Positions 1 through 9,818 of a stretch of DNA of 64,000 nt are shown in pieces; positions within the stretch are counted from its first letter, which is position 1; each line of letters begins with the position of its first letter. The position numbers and the translations under genes were made by a program. The stretch comes from Azospira sp. I13. Its GTDB lineage: Bacteria; Pseudomonadota; Gammaproteobacteria; Burkholderiales; Rhodocyclaceae. The DNA lies in contig NZ_BFBP01000007.1 of NCBI RefSeq assembly GCF_003112695.1, forward strand, positions 182,027-246,026. Reading direction: 5' to 3'. The notes below the pieces were generated by a model. That model saw only the letters and a list, made by a program, of their open reading frames with translations, did no database searches and was not told the origin of the DNA.

Positions 1-22
1 CCCTGCCTCCCGCCGATTCACC

Positions 23-1564
23 ATGCGCCTGCTGCGCCTCGCCAAAATCGCCACCGTCAGCATCCGTTACGGCCTCGACCAGATGGTCCTGGAACACGAG
101 CCCACGGGCCGCGCCCGGGGCCTTTCGCGGCTGGCCCGGGCCCTGTTCTTCTGGCGCAAGCTGGATCAACGCAGCGAAGCGGAACGCCTGCGCCTGGCCC
201 TGGAGGCCCTCGGCCCCATCTTCGTCAAGTTCGGCCAGGTGCTGTCCACCCGCCGCGACCTGCTGCCCCTGGACATCGCCGAGGAACTGGCCAAGCTGCA
301 GGACCAGGTGCCGCCCTTCCCTTCGGCCCAAGCCATTGCCCAGGTGGAAGCCGCCTACGGCAAGCCCCTGGCGGAAGTCTTCGCCGAATTCGACCCTACC
401 CCGGTGGCCTCTGCCTCCGTCGCCCAGGTGCACTTCGCCACCCTGCACGATGGCCGCGAAGTGGCGGTGAAGGTGCTGCGCCCCGGCATGAAGCCGGTCA
501 TCGGCCACGACCTGGCCCTGATGGACACCCTGGCCGGCCTCACCGAAAAGCTGTGGGCCGACGGTAAGCGCCTGAAGCCCCGGGAGGTGGTGGCCGAATT
601 CGCCAAGCACCTCTACGACGAGCTGGACCTGATGCGGGAAGCCGCCAACTGTTCCCAGCTGCGGCGCAATTTCGAGGGCTCCACCCTGTTGCTGGTGCCG
701 GAAGTGCATTGGGACTACTGCACCCCGTCGGTAATGGTGATGGAGCGGATGCACGGCATTCCCATCAGCCAGACCCAGCGCCTGCAGGCCCAGGGCACCG
801 ACCTCAAGGCTCTCTCCCGGGCCGGGGTGGAAATTTTCTTCACCCAGGTCTTCCGCGACGGCTTCTTCCACGCCGACATGCACCCGGGCAACATCTTCGT
901 CCATGCCGATGGCCGCTACATCGCCCTGGACTTCGGCATCGTCGCCACCCTCAACGACAACGACAAGAACTACCTGGCGCAGAATTTCCTCGCCTTCTTC
1001 CGCCGCGACTACAAGCGGGTGGCCGAGGCCCACATCGAATCCGGCTGGGCCCCCGCCGATACCCGGGTGGACGAGCTGGAAGCGGCCATCCGCGCCGTCT
1101 GCGAGCCCATCTTCGACCGCCCCCTGAAGGACATTTCCTTCGGCAAGCTGCTGCTGCGCCTGTTCCAGACCAGCCGCCGCTTCAATGTAGAAATCCAGCC
1201 CCAGCTGGTGATGTTGCAGAAGACCCTGCTCAATATCGAAGGCCTGGGCCGTCAGCTGGACCCGGACCTGGACCTGTGGAAGACCGCCAAGCCCTTCCTC
1301 GAAAAGTGGATGGAAAACCAGATGGGCTGGCGCGGCCTGGTGCGCAACCTGAAGAACGAGGCCCCCTACTGGGCCCGCAGCCTGCCCCAGATTCCCCGCC
1401 TGGCCCAGCAGGCCCTGGCCGCCCATTCCCGGGCGCCCGAATCCACTGCCGCCGCCCTGGCGGAAATCCAGGCCACCCAGGCCCGCCAGGAACGCTGGCT
1501 GCGCCTCGCCCTGTTGCTGGTGGCCGGCATCTTCGCCCTGGAACTGGTGCGCAGCATCGCCTGA
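23..1564 (+). CDS. ubiB: UbiB, ABC1/ADCK-family atypical kinase for ubiquinone biosynthesis
   Basis: 513 aa, a normal length for UbiB. The family binds ATP and is required for aerobic ubiquinone synthesis, acting at the inner membrane with the Ubi enzyme complex. Visible motifs are KFGQ near residue 70 (the family KxGQ signature), an alanine-rich loop in place of the usual glycine loop (ASASVAQVH, about 129-137), VAVK with the ATP lysine near 150, HADMHPGN as the catalytic loop, and DFG. The last ~20 residues form a hydrophobic membrane anchor. In related bacteria ubiB follows ubiE and ubiJ, which would lie upstream of this window. The ATG at 23 is the only well-placed start visible, but only 22 bases precede it. 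Confidence 0.95.
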   Translation: MRLLRLAKIATVSIRYGLDQMVLEHEPTGRARGLSRLARALFFWRKLDQRSEAERLRLALEALGPIFVKFGQVLSTRRDLLPLDIAEELAKLQDQVPPFPSAQAIAQVEAAYGKPLAEVFAEFDPTPVASASVAQVHFATLHDGREVAVKVLRPGMKPVIGHDLALMDTLAGLTEKLWADGKRLKPREVVAEFAKHLYDELDLMREAANCSQLRRNFEGSTLLLVPEVHWDYCTPSVMVMERMHGIPISQTQRLQAQGTDLKALSRAGVEIFFTQVFRDGFFHADMHPGNIFVHADGRYIALDFGIVATLNDNDKNYLAQNFLAFFRRDYKRVAEAHIESGWAPADTRVDELEAAIRAVCEPIFDRPLKDISFGKLLLRLFQTSRRFNVEIQPQLVMLQKTLLNIEGLGRQLDPDLDLWKTAKPFLEKWMENQMGWRGLVRNLKNEAPYWARSLPQIPRLAQQALAAHSRAPESTAAALAEIQATQARQERWLRLALLLVAGIFALELVRSIA

Positions 1565-1573
1565 GCCCCGGGC

Positions 1574-1588
1574 GGAGCGCGGCGCTCC
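1574..1588. other. short GC hairpin after ubiB
   Basis: Seven-base arms GGAGCGC and GCGCTCC flank a single base, ten bases after the ubiB stop. No T-run follows, so this is at best a weak 3'-end hairpin. The arginase fusion gene starts 133 bp further on. Confidence 0.3.
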
Positions 1589-1721
1589 AGCCCAGGATCC
1601 GCCGGGCCGCCACCATCGCCGGCCCGGGCTTGCCCCTTGTCATATCCCCAGAACGATTCCAGCGGTATGCTGCTCTAAAGGTCAGAAGCACTCGACTTCT
1701 CCCGTCAGACGGAGGTGTGCC

Positions 1722-3818
1722 ATGGCATCACGAATGATCAAGCTGTTCGGCGTCAATTGTGGCCGCGGCGGGCCGGACCACGGCCCCAGCCAGGGGCCGG
1801 AAGTGCTGCGCCAGATGGGCCTGCTGGCCGCCCTGCGGCGGGCCGGGCTGGAAGCCGGTTGGGCCGCCACCCTGGAAACCCCTCTGGGCGACCGCCTCGA
1901 CAGTCTCGGCGCCCTCAGCCGGGAACTGGCCGATGAAGTCGCTACGGCCATCGCCAGCGGCGCCCTGCCCCTGGTGATCGGCGGCGATCACAGCATGGCT
2001 GCCGGCACCTGGCGCGGTGTCGCCCGGGCCTACGCCACGGCCGGTGCGGCACAACCCGGCCTGGTCTGGATCGATGCCCACCTGGATGCCCACACCCCCG
2101 ACACCAGCCGTACCGGCAACCCCCATGGCATGCCTCTGGCCGCCCTGCTCGGCCACGGCGCCGAGGAACTGGCGGGCATCCCCGGCCCCCGGCTGGACCC
2201 GGCCCGCCTGGCCGTAGTGGCTGCCCGCAGTTACGAGGCCGAAGAACTGGCCCTGCTGCGCCAGCTGGGCGTACGCATTTTCACCATGGATGACATCCGC
2301 CGCCGGGGCCTGGGAGCCGTACTCGAAGAAGCCGTGCAAATCGCCGGTGGGCCGGCGGGCGGCGGCTTCGGCATCAGCCTGGACCTGGACGCCCTCAACC
2401 CCCTGGAAGCACCAGGGGTCAGCACCCCGGTGGAACATGGCCTGGCCGGCGAGGTGCTGCGCCGCTGCCTGCGGGGCCTGCTGCGCAATCCCCGGCTGAG
2501 CGCCCTGGAAATCGCCGAATTCAACCCAGAACGGGACCGGGAAAACCGCACCGCCCGCCTGGCCATTGACCTAGTGGAATCGGCCGGCCTGCCGGATGGC
2601 GACACCCTCAAGGAATGGGAAGGCCAGTACGGCGCCCGCAACTACGCCCCCCTGCCGGTGGTCCTGGCCCAGGGCGAGGGCAGCTGGCTGTGGGATGTGG
2701 ACGGCCAGCGTTACCTGGACCTCATGTCGGCCTATTCCGCCGTCTCCTTCGGCCATGCCCACCCGCGCCTGCTGGCCGTCCTGCGGGCCCAGGCCGGGCG
2801 TCTGGCCGTGACCTCCCGGGCCTTCTATAGCGAGCGCCTGCCCCTCTTCCTCAAGCGCCTCACCGACGTCACCGGCTACGCCCGCGCCCTGCCGGTGAAT
2901 ACGGGCCTGGAAGCCGTGGAAACCGCCCTCAAGGCAGCCCGCAAATGGGGCCATGAGGTGAAGGGCATCGCTCCGGACCAGGCGGAAATCATCGCCTGTG
3001 CCGGCAACTTCCACGGACGCTCCATCACCATCGTCGGTCTCTCCACCGAAGACCAGTACCGGCGCGGCTTCGGCCCCTTCCCGCCGGGCCTGAAGACGGT
3101 GCCCTATGGCGACGCCGCGGCCCTGGAAGCGGCCATCACACCCCACACGGCGGCCTTCCTGGTGGAGCCGGTACAGGGCGAGGGCGGCATCATCCTGCCG
3201 CCCCGGGATTATCTGGCCCGCTGCGCCGACATTTGCCGCCGCCACCAGGTGCTGCTCATCGCCGACGAAGTGCAGACCGGCCTGGGCCGCACCGGCCGGC
3301 TCCTGGCCAGCGAACATGCCGGTATCCGGCCCGATGGCGTCATCCTCGGCAAGGCCCTGGGTGGCGGCCTGCTACCGGTTTCCGCCTTCCTCGCCGACGA
3401 CGAGGTGATGCAGGTCTTCACCCCCGGCGACCACGGTTCCACCTTCGGCGGCAACGCCCTGGCCGCCAGCATCGCCCTGGAAGCCCTGGACCTGCTGATT
3501 GACGAAAGTCTGGTGGAGCGCAGCGCCACCCTCGGCGCCCACCTGCTCTCCCGGCTGCAGGCCATGGACAGCCCGGCCATTCGCGCCGTGCGCGGCCTGG
3601 GGCTTTTCGCCGGCCTGGAGCTGGAACCCCGCCTCACCGACGCCCGGGAATTTTGCGAGCGGCTGCTGCAACGGGGCGTGCTGTCGAAGGATACCCACCA
3701 TACCGTGGTGCGCCTGGCACCGCCCCTGACCATCAGCCAGGGCGCCCTGGACTGGGGCCTGGACCAGGTAGAAGCGGTGGCAGAGGAACTGGGCCGGCGC
3801 TTTCCCCGGGCCGCCTGA
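1722..3818 (+). CDS. bifunctional arginase - ornithine aminotransferase fusion
   Basis: 698 aa in one uninterrupted frame joining two enzymes. Residues ~5-290 are an arginase/ureohydrolase with the manganese motifs GGDHS (87-91), DAHLDAH (118-124) and SLDLDALNP (219-227). The last has Asn where arginases usually have Asp (DxxDP), but D221 and D223, the expected ligands, are kept. Residues ~295-698 are a class-III PLP aminotransferase closest in motifs to ornithine delta-aminotransferase: ADEVQTG with D515, the PLP lysine K544 in GKALGGG, and a late SKDTHHTVVRLAPPL segment typical of RocD. The inferred role is arginine to urea plus ornithine, then to glutamate semialdehyde, on one polypeptide. 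GGAGG six bases before ATG 1722 decides the start over the in-frame ATG at 1734. The ALDH gene follows after 45 bp. Confidence 0.9.
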   Translation: MASRMIKLFGVNCGRGGPDHGPSQGPEVLRQMGLLAALRRAGLEAGWAATLETPLGDRLDSLGALSRELADEVATAIASGALPLVIGGDHSMAAGTWRGVARAYATAGAAQPGLVWIDAHLDAHTPDTSRTGNPHGMPLAALLGHGAEELAGIPGPRLDPARLAVVAARSYEAEELALLRQLGVRIFTMDDIRRRGLGAVLEEAVQIAGGPAGGGFGISLDLDALNPLEAPGVSTPVEHGLAGEVLRRCLRGLLRNPRLSALEIAEFNPERDRENRTARLAIDLVESAGLPDGDTLKEWEGQYGARNYAPLPVVLAQGEGSWLWDVDGQRYLDLMSAYSAVSFGHAHPRLLAVLRAQAGRLAVTSRAFYSERLPLFLKRLTDVTGYARALPVNTGLEAVETALKAARKWGHEVKGIAPDQAEIIACAGNFHGRSITIVGLSTEDQYRRGFGPFPPGLKTVPYGDAAALEAAITPHTAAFLVEPVQGEGGIILPPRDYLARCADICRRHQVLLIADEVQTGLGRTGRLLASEHAGIRPDGVILGKALGGGLLPVSAFLADDEVMQVFTPGDHGSTFGGNALAASIALEALDLLIDESLVERSATLGAHLLSRLQAMDSPAIRAVRGLGLFAGLELEPRLTDAREFCERLLQRGVLSKDTHHTVVRLAPPLTISQGALDWGLDQVEAVAEELGRRFPRAA

Positions 3819-3863
3819 CAATCCGCCGGGGCCATGGCCCCGGCCTAGCAGGGAGGATCGGCC

Positions 3864-5381
3864 ATGAGCGAACAGCTATTCAGCCGTCTCGGCCTCGGCG
3901 AATTCAATCCCGCCGCCGCCCTGGGCGATGGCTCCTGGCGCGACGGCCACGGCGGCTTCGCCTCCATGACACCAGTGCTGGGGCTGCCCCTGGCCCTGGT
4001 GGGCCGCGCCACGGAAGAAGACCGGGAAGCGGTGGTGCAGCAGGCCTGCCGCAGCTTCCTGCACTGGCGCGACGTGCCGGCGCCCCGCCGCGGCCTGCTG
4101 GTGCGGGACCTGGCCATCGCCCTGCGGGAGCACAAGGCCGATCTGGCCACCCTGCTGGCTATTGAAGTGGGCAAGATCCGCAGTGAGGCGGAGGGGGAAA
4201 TCCAGGAAATGGTCGACATCGCCGACTACGCCGTCGGCCTGTCACGCCAATACCATGGCCTCACCCTGCCCTCGGAACGGCCCCGCCACCATCTGCTGGA
4301 ACGCTGGCAGCCCCTGGGGCCGGTAGCGGTCATCACCGCCTTCAATTTCCCTGCTGCGGTGTGGGCCTGGAATGCCTTCATCGCTGCCGTCTGCGGCGAC
4401 ACGGTGGTCTGGAAGCCCTCGCCCAAGGCGCCCCTGACGGCTATTGCCATCCAGCGCATCGCCGACGAGGTAAGCCGGGACCATGGCGCCCAGGGCGTTT
4501 TCACCCTCTTGCTGTCGGATGAGGCGGAACTGGGCCAGGCCCTGGCGGACGACCGGCGCCTGCCCCTGGTCTCCTTCACCGGCAGTTCCGGCGTTGGCCG
4601 CCAGCTGGCCCAGAGCGTGGCGGCCCGCTTCGGCCGCTGCCTGCTCGAGTGCTCCGGCAACAACGCCGCCATCATCGACGCCAGCGCCGACCTGGAGCTG
4701 GCCATCCCCGCCGTGGTCTTCGGCGCCGTCGGCACCGCCGGCCAGCGCTGCACCAGCACCCGTCGCCTGCTGGTGCACGAAGCCCGCTGGGACGAGGTGG
4801 AGGAACGGCTGACGCGGGCCTTCAGCCGCATCGTCAGCGGCGACCCCCTGGCTCCCGGCGTGCTGCTGGGGCCCCTCATCGACGAGGATGCGCGCGCCGA
4901 GTTCGTCGGCGCCGTGGCCCAGAGCCTCGCCGAAGGCGGCACGGTGCTACACGGCGGGCGCCCCCTGCCAGGCCATGGGTTCTATGTGGAACCCACCCTG
5001 GTGGTGGCGGAAAACCATTGGCCGGTGGTGCAGCGGGAAACCTTCGCCCCCCTGCTCTACCTCATCCGCTGCCCGGATTTCGAAACGGCCTTGAAGCTCA
5101 ACAACGCAGTGCCCCAGGGCCTCTCCTCTTCCCTGTTCACCCTGGACCTGCGCCATGCGGAGCGCTTTCTTTCCGCCGCCGGCAGCGATTGCGGTATCGC
5201 CAACGTAAATGCCGGCACTTCCGGCGCAGAGATCGGCGGTGCCTTTGGCGGAGAAAAGGAAACAGGGGGCGGCCGGGAAGCCGGTTCTGACGCCTGGAAA
5301 GCCTACATGCGGCGCCAGACCCAAACGGTCAATTACGGCTGCCAGCTGCCCCTGGCCCAGGGCGTGCATTTCGACGCATGA
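3864..5381 (+). CDS. ALDH7 (antiquitin/AmaB)-type aldehyde dehydrogenase
   Basis: 505 aa NAD(P)-dependent aldehyde dehydrogenase. The catalytic cysteine is C296 in GTAGQRCTST, and the C-terminal GGAFGGEKETGGGRE stretch is characteristic of the ALDH7 family (alpha-aminoadipic semialdehyde / piperideine-6-carboxylate dehydrogenases). The usual ELGGNN segment reads ECSGNN here. GGAGG lies seven bases before the ATG. It sits 45 bp behind the arginase-aminotransferase fusion, so the probable substrate is glutamate semialdehyde (P5C), completing arginine to glutamate; this is inferred from context. By family alone it could instead act in lysine/pipecolate catabolism. Confidence 0.88.
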   Translation: MSEQLFSRLGLGEFNPAAALGDGSWRDGHGGFASMTPVLGLPLALVGRATEEDREAVVQQACRSFLHWRDVPAPRRGLLVRDLAIALREHKADLATLLAIEVGKIRSEAEGEIQEMVDIADYAVGLSRQYHGLTLPSERPRHHLLERWQPLGPVAVITAFNFPAAVWAWNAFIAAVCGDTVVWKPSPKAPLTAIAIQRIADEVSRDHGAQGVFTLLLSDEAELGQALADDRRLPLVSFTGSSGVGRQLAQSVAARFGRCLLECSGNNAAIIDASADLELAIPAVVFGAVGTAGQRCTSTRRLLVHEARWDEVEERLTRAFSRIVSGDPLAPGVLLGPLIDEDARAEFVGAVAQSLAEGGTVLHGGRPLPGHGFYVEPTLVVAENHWPVVQRETFAPLLYLIRCPDFETALKLNNAVPQGLSSSLFTLDLRHAERFLSAAGSDCGIANVNAGTSGAEIGGAFGGEKETGGGREAGSDAWKAYMRRQTQTVNYGCQLPLAQGVHFDA

Positions 5382-5393
5382 GGCGCGGTGGCA

Positions 5394-5415
5394 GGCCCCG
5401 GCTGCAGCCGGGGCC
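5394..5415. terminator. symmetrical GC hairpin between convergent genes
   Basis: Nine-base arms GGCCCCGGC and GCCGGGGCC with a TGCA loop, 12 bp after the aldehyde dehydrogenase stop and 66 bp from the end of the convergent GGDEF-EAL gene. It lacks a real T-run, so the terminator role rests on position and stem strength. Confidence 0.45.
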
Positions 5416-5481
5416 GATTTCGGCACATCAGCACTCCAGCATTCCAAGCCATCCGGCCACTCCTGCCGGCCACGCCCGCCG

Positions 5482-7971
5482 CTACTCGGCCGAGGCTCCC
5501 GTCGCCCCTGGGGCGCCGGCCAGCACCTGGGCCACGGCCTCCGGCGGCAGGGGGTGGGCGAAGAGGTAGCCCTGGGCGGCGTGGCACCCCAGGCGATGGA
5601 GGAATTCCCGCTGGGCGGGGGTTTCCACCCCTTCGGCCACCACCCGCAGGCCCAGCCCCTGGCTGAGGCCAATGATGGCGCTGACGATGGCGGCGTTGTC
5701 GCTGCCGTGTTCGAGATCCTGGACAAAGCTGCGGTCCACCTTCAGGCGGCGCACCGGGAAACGCTTCAGGTAGTCGAGGGAGGCGTAGCCGGTACCGAAA
5801 TCGTCGATGGCCAGAGCGACGCCCATGGTCGCCAGCTCCTGCAGCACCGCGCCGGTGGTCTCGACATCGGCCATGGCCACGCTTTCCGTCAGCTCCAGTT
5901 CGAGCGCCCCGGGCTCCAGGCCGGCGGCGGCCAGGGCGGCCGCCACCCGCCGCGGCAGGTCCGGTTGCAGGAATTCCCGGGCGGAGAGATTCACGGCTAC
6001 CGGCAGGGGCGGCAAGCCGGCCTGCCGCCAGGCCTGCATCTGGCGGCAGGCTTCATTCAGGATCCAGTCCCCCAGGGGCAGGATGAGGCCGCTGGCCTCG
6101 GCAGCGGGAATGAAGTCTTCCGGCAGCCGCAACACCTCGCCATCCTGCCAGCGCACCAGTGCTTCCAGGCCCGTGATGCGGCCACCGGGCAGTTCCACCT
6201 GGGGCTGGTAGTGCAGCACAAAGTCGCCCTGGGCCAGGGCCCGGCCCAGGCGCTGCTCGAGGGAAGCCCGGGCGGCGGCCCGCTCGTTGAGGGCGGGAAT
6301 GAAGAAACGCACCATGGCCCGGCCCTGCTGCTTGGCTTCGTACATGGCTAGGTCGGCGTGGCGCAGCAGGGTTTCACCGTCGCTGCCATCGCCGGGATAG
6401 ACGGCAACGCCGATGGAGGGCGTCACCTGCAACTGGTGGCTGGCGGCAAAGAAGGGCAGGGAGAGGGCCCCCAGGAGCTTGTCGGCGGTACGGCCGGCAG
6501 CCAGGTTGTCCTCCAGGTCCGTCAGCAGGACGACGAACTCGTCGCCGCCGAGGCGGGAGACCAGGTCGGTATTGCGCACCGCGCCCCGCAGGCGGGTGCC
6601 GACCATGATCAGCAGTTCGTCCCCCACTTCATGGCCGAAGGTGTCATTGATGGCCTTGAAGCGATCCAGGTCGAGGAAGAGCAGGGCGAAGTGGCGGCCG
6701 CTGCGGCCGGCACGCTCGATCTCCTGCACCAGGCGGGTATGCAGCTGGTTGCGGTTGGCCAGGCCGGTCAGGGCGTCGTGCTCGGCCAGGTGGCGGATGC
6801 GCTCCTCCTTGGCCTTGCGTTCGCTGATATCGGAAAACACCGCCACGTAATGGGTGCTGCGGCCGCCGTCGCGCACCGCGGTGATGGTCAGCCACTTGGG
6901 GTAGACGGAGCCGTCGGCCCGGCGGTCCCAGATTTCCCCCTGCCAGCGCCCTTCGTTGCGCAGGGACTGCCACAGAGCGGCGTAGAACTCCGGCCCGTGG
7001 CGACCGGAGCGGAGGATGCGCGGCGACTGGCCGATGACCGCTTCGGGCCGGTGGCCGGTAATGGCGGAGAAGGCCTGGTTCACGGAGACGATGCGGCCTT
7101 CGGTGTCGGTGACCATGATGGCTTCGCCGCTGGCCTCGAAAGCTTTCTGGGCCAGCAGCAGGTCGGCCTCGGTGCGGCGTTGCTCGGTGACGTCCATGCC
7201 GCAGGCCACCACGTAGTCCAGGCGGCCGGCGTCGTTGGTGATGCTGGCGTTGCGCCAGACGATACGGCGGCGCTGGCCGTCCCGGCTCAGCCAACAGTTT
7301 TCGTAGGTATGGGGAAAATCCCGGCCGCGCAGCTGGCGGAAGCGGGCCCGGGCCGTTTCCCGGTCTTCCTCGGGGATCAGGAAATCGGCGAAATGGCGCC
7401 CCACCACTTCTTCCGGCCGGTAGCCAGTAAGACGGCTGCTTTCACTGTTGAAACGGACGATAAGCCCTTTCCGGTCCAACACCACCACCAGGGCAGCCAC
7501 CGTATCCAGAACAGCGGCGGAAAAGGCGGCCTCCTGCTTCAGGCTGTCCTGCAACTGCTTGAGGTCGGTGACATCCTGATGCACCGACAGGGCGCCCACC
7601 TGCTGGCCATTGGCATCCCGCAGGGGTGCAGCGGAACTGAGGATGGTGCGCTGGGAACCGTCGAAGCCCTGAATCTCGATCATTGCCCCACGACGGGTTT
7701 CGCCCCGTACCGCCGCCCGGGCCAGGGGCCAGTCCTCGGCCTTGAGGGCCGCACCGCTGTCGGCCCACCAGCCGCGGTAGGCGGAGTATTCAGCCAGGCC
7801 GACGTAGCGGGCGCCGCCCCACAGGGCTTCGCCGCTGCGGTTGCCCAGGAGGATGCGGCCCTGGCCGTCGGCAATCCAGACGCCCACCGGCAGGCACTCC
7901 AGCAGTTGCCGTAGCAGTTCACCATCGCTCGAGAAAAAGCCAAGTGCTGTTGGCTCCCCGTATTTGTCCAT
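5482..7971 (-). CDS. PAS-PAS-PAS-GGDEF-EAL c-di-GMP turnover protein
   Basis: 829 aa from the chosen start; no membrane segment, so cytosolic. Three PAS/PAC modules occupy roughly residues 20-395. They are followed by a GGDEF domain with an intact RLGGDEF active site and an EAL domain with LEALVRW, NLSAREF, ELTES, DDFGTGY, AEGVET and QGYLFA. Both synthesis and hydrolysis of c-di-GMP therefore look possible. An in-frame GTG exists at 7986, but AGAGGA lies five bases before the ATG at 7971, which is therefore preferred. It is monocistronic, divergent from the symporter gene and convergent with the aldehyde dehydrogenase. The PAS ligand or cofactor cannot be read from sequence. Confidence 0.93.
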   Translation of the reverse strand: MDKYGEPTALGFFSSDGELLRQLLECLPVGVWIADGQGRILLGNRSGEALWGGARYVGLAEYSAYRGWWADSGAALKAEDWPLARAAVRGETRRGAMIEIQGFDGSQRTILSSAAPLRDANGQQVGALSVHQDVTDLKQLQDSLKQEAAFSAAVLDTVAALVVVLDRKGLIVRFNSESSRLTGYRPEEVVGRHFADFLIPEEDRETARARFRQLRGRDFPHTYENCWLSRDGQRRRIVWRNASITNDAGRLDYVVACGMDVTEQRRTEADLLLAQKAFEASGEAIMVTDTEGRIVSVNQAFSAITGHRPEAVIGQSPRILRSGRHGPEFYAALWQSLRNEGRWQGEIWDRRADGSVYPKWLTITAVRDGGRSTHYVAVFSDISERKAKEERIRHLAEHDALTGLANRNQLHTRLVQEIERAGRSGRHFALLFLDLDRFKAINDTFGHEVGDELLIMVGTRLRGAVRNTDLVSRLGGDEFVVLLTDLEDNLAAGRTADKLLGALSLPFFAASHQLQVTPSIGVAVYPGDGSDGETLLRHADLAMYEAKQQGRAMVRFFIPALNERAAARASLEQRLGRALAQGDFVLHYQPQVELPGGRITGLEALVRWQDGEVLRLPEDFIPAAEASGLILPLGDWILNEACRQMQAWRQAGLPPLPVAVNLSAREFLQPDLPRRVAAALAAAGLEPGALELELTESVAMADVETTGAVLQELATMGVALAIDDFGTGYASLDYLKRFPVRRLKVDRSFVQDLEHGSDNAAIVSAIIGLSQGLGLRVVAEGVETPAQREFLHRLGCHAAQGYLFAHPLPPEAVAQVLAGAPGATGASAE

Positions 7972-8315
7972 GTCTATCCTCTGCACCGCAAATGCTCTCT
8001 GGTTTTCGTTATGTCAAAGCACTTTCCATTCCCCGGGACGGTACGTCAATAGGGAGATTCCTGACTTGGTCCTAGGTCTGGAGGTAGCGGCCAAGCCAAT
8101 GAATATTATGAATTTGTGACATTCCGGGCCGCCCGCCCCGGCGGCGTCACACGGCAGACGGCCGGCGCACCGTCCCAGTGCATTTTCCAAAACCCTGGGA
8201 AATCGGCCCAAGACCCTGATTTGTCACGCTTAAAGCGGAAACGTTCGCTGTCGAAAAACAGCTATACTGGCGCGTTTTTTCAACTTCCCCTGCCTGCCCC
8301 GGCGATTTTGCGACC
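7972..8315. other. divergent intergenic region
   Basis: 344 bp between two divergent genes, less GC-rich than its surroundings. A TATACT hexamer at 8263-8268 could be the -10 of the symporter promoter, with transcription starting about 40 bp before its ATG, but I see no convincing -35 at 16-18 bp. No ORF with a ribosome site, riboswitch or repeat was recognised. Confidence 0.35.
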
Positions 8316-9818
8316 ATGACCACGCTCCTGGCCTTCGTCATCCTTTACCTTCTGGTCTCCATCGGCATCGGTCTCTATGCCGCCACCCGGGTCCATAGCG
8401 CCAAGGATTTCGCTGTCGCCGGCCGCAGTCTGCCCCTGCCGGTGGTCACCGCTACGGTGTTCGCCACCTGGTTCGGTGCCGAGGCCGTGCTCGGGGTTTC
8501 CGCCACCTTCGTCAAGGAAGGGTTGGGCGGCGTCGTTGCCGACCCTTTCGGCGCTTCCCTCTGCCTCATCCTCGCCGGCCTCTTCTTCGCCAGCAAGCTG
8601 TACCGGATGAACCTGCTGACCATCGGCGACTACTACCGGCTGCGCTACAACCGCACTGTCGAGGTGCTCACCACCCTCTGCGTCGTGGTCTCCTACCTGG
8701 GCTGGGTCTCGGCCCAGATCAAGGCCCTGGGCCTGGTCTTCTTCGTCGTCACCGGCGGTGCCGTGTCCCAGGAGGCAGGCATGATCCTGGGCGCCCTCAT
8801 CGTGCTGACCTACACCACCTTCGGCGGCATGTTCTCCGTCGCCATCCTGGATTTCGTGCAGATCACCGTGATCATGGGCGGCATGCTCTACATCGGCTAC
8901 GTCATCTCCGGCCTCACCGGCGGCGTCGGCACCGTGGTCAGCCATGCGGCAGCGGCGGGCAAGCTGGACTTCTTCCCCAAAGGCGGGCTGGAGGTGTGGG
9001 TGCCCTTCATCGGCGCCTGGATGACCATGATGCTGGGCTCCATTCCCCAGCAGGACGTGTTCCAGCGCATCACCTCGGCGAAGAACGAGAAGACCGCCAT
9101 CCGCGGCTCGCTGCTGGGCGGCAGCCTCTATTTCGCCTTCGCCTTTGTGCCCATGTTCCTGGCCTACGCCGCCACCCTGATCGACCCGGCCATGTTCGGC
9201 GAGCTACTGCAGCAGGATTCCCAGCTGGTGTTGCCCACCCTGATCCTGCAGCACACGCCGGTGTTCGCCCAGGTGGTGTTCTTCGGCGCCCTGCTCTCGG
9301 CCATCATGAGCTGCTCTTCGGCCACCCTGCTGGCGCCTTCCGTGGCCTTCTCCGAGAACATCCTGCGCGGCTTCTTCCCGCGCATGCCGGACCGCACCTT
9401 CCTCCTCGCCATGCGTACGGTGATCGTCTGCTTCGCCGCCACCGTGCTGCTGTTCGCCCTCAATTCCAACGAGAGCATCTTCCACATGGTGGAGAACGCC
9501 TACAAGATCACCCTGGTCACCGCCTTCATTCCCCTCTTCGCCGGCCTCTACTGGAAGAAGGCCAATACCCAGGGCGCCCTGGCTGCCATCTTCGGCGGCT
9601 TCTTCGCCTGGATCCTGATGGAGGTGCTGGGCCCGGAGAATCCCACCTGGCCGCCCCAGGTGCTCGGCTTCATCGTTGCCGCCATCGGCATGGTGGCCGG
9701 CTCCTTGCTGCCCCACTGGGTGGGCCGCCCCAGCCCCCTGCCGCCGAGCCATGAACACCACGCAGCGGGCCTCACCCATCACGTGGGCGAACACCCCCAT
9801 CGCCACGACAGTCGCTGA
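8316..9818 (+). CDS. sodium:solute symporter family (SSF) transporter
   Basis: 500 aa inner-membrane protein with about 13 hydrophobic helices. Family hallmarks are the N-terminal SAKDFAVAGRSLP segment, a long helix with GAEAVLG, and SCSSATLLAPS in a central helix where SSF proteins bind Na+. The substrate is not evident; SSF members carry proline, pantothenate, sugars, acetate and others. The terminal ~22 residues are hydrophilic and hold eight histidines, an unusual cytosolic tail. No paired histidine kinase or accessory subunit is adjacent. The ribosome site is weak; a TATACT lies about 50 bp upstream. Confidence 0.88.
   Translation: MTTLLAFVILYLLVSIGIGLYAATRVHSAKDFAVAGRSLPLPVVTATVFATWFGAEAVLGVSATFVKEGLGGVVADPFGASLCLILAGLFFASKLYRMNLLTIGDYYRLRYNRTVEVLTTLCVVVSYLGWVSAQIKALGLVFFVVTGGAVSQEAGMILGALIVLTYTTFGGMFSVAILDFVQITVIMGGMLYIGYVISGLTGGVGTVVSHAAAAGKLDFFPKGGLEVWVPFIGAWMTMMLGSIPQQDVFQRITSAKNEKTAIRGSLLGGSLYFAFAFVPMFLAYAATLIDPAMFGELLQQDSQLVLPTLILQHTPVFAQVVFFGALLSAIMSCSSATLLAPSVAFSENILRGFFPRMPDRTFLLAMRTVIVCFAATVLLFALNSNESIFHMVENAYKITLVTAFIPLFAGLYWKKANTQGALAAIFGGFFAWILMEVLGPENPTWPPQVLGFIVAAIGMVAGSLLPHWVGRPSPLPPSHEHHAAGLTHHVGEHPHRHDSR

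Noticed and set aside
1643..1671. TTGTCA ... TATGCT as promoter of the arginase fusion
   Set aside because: The spacer is 23 bp, too long for sigma-70.
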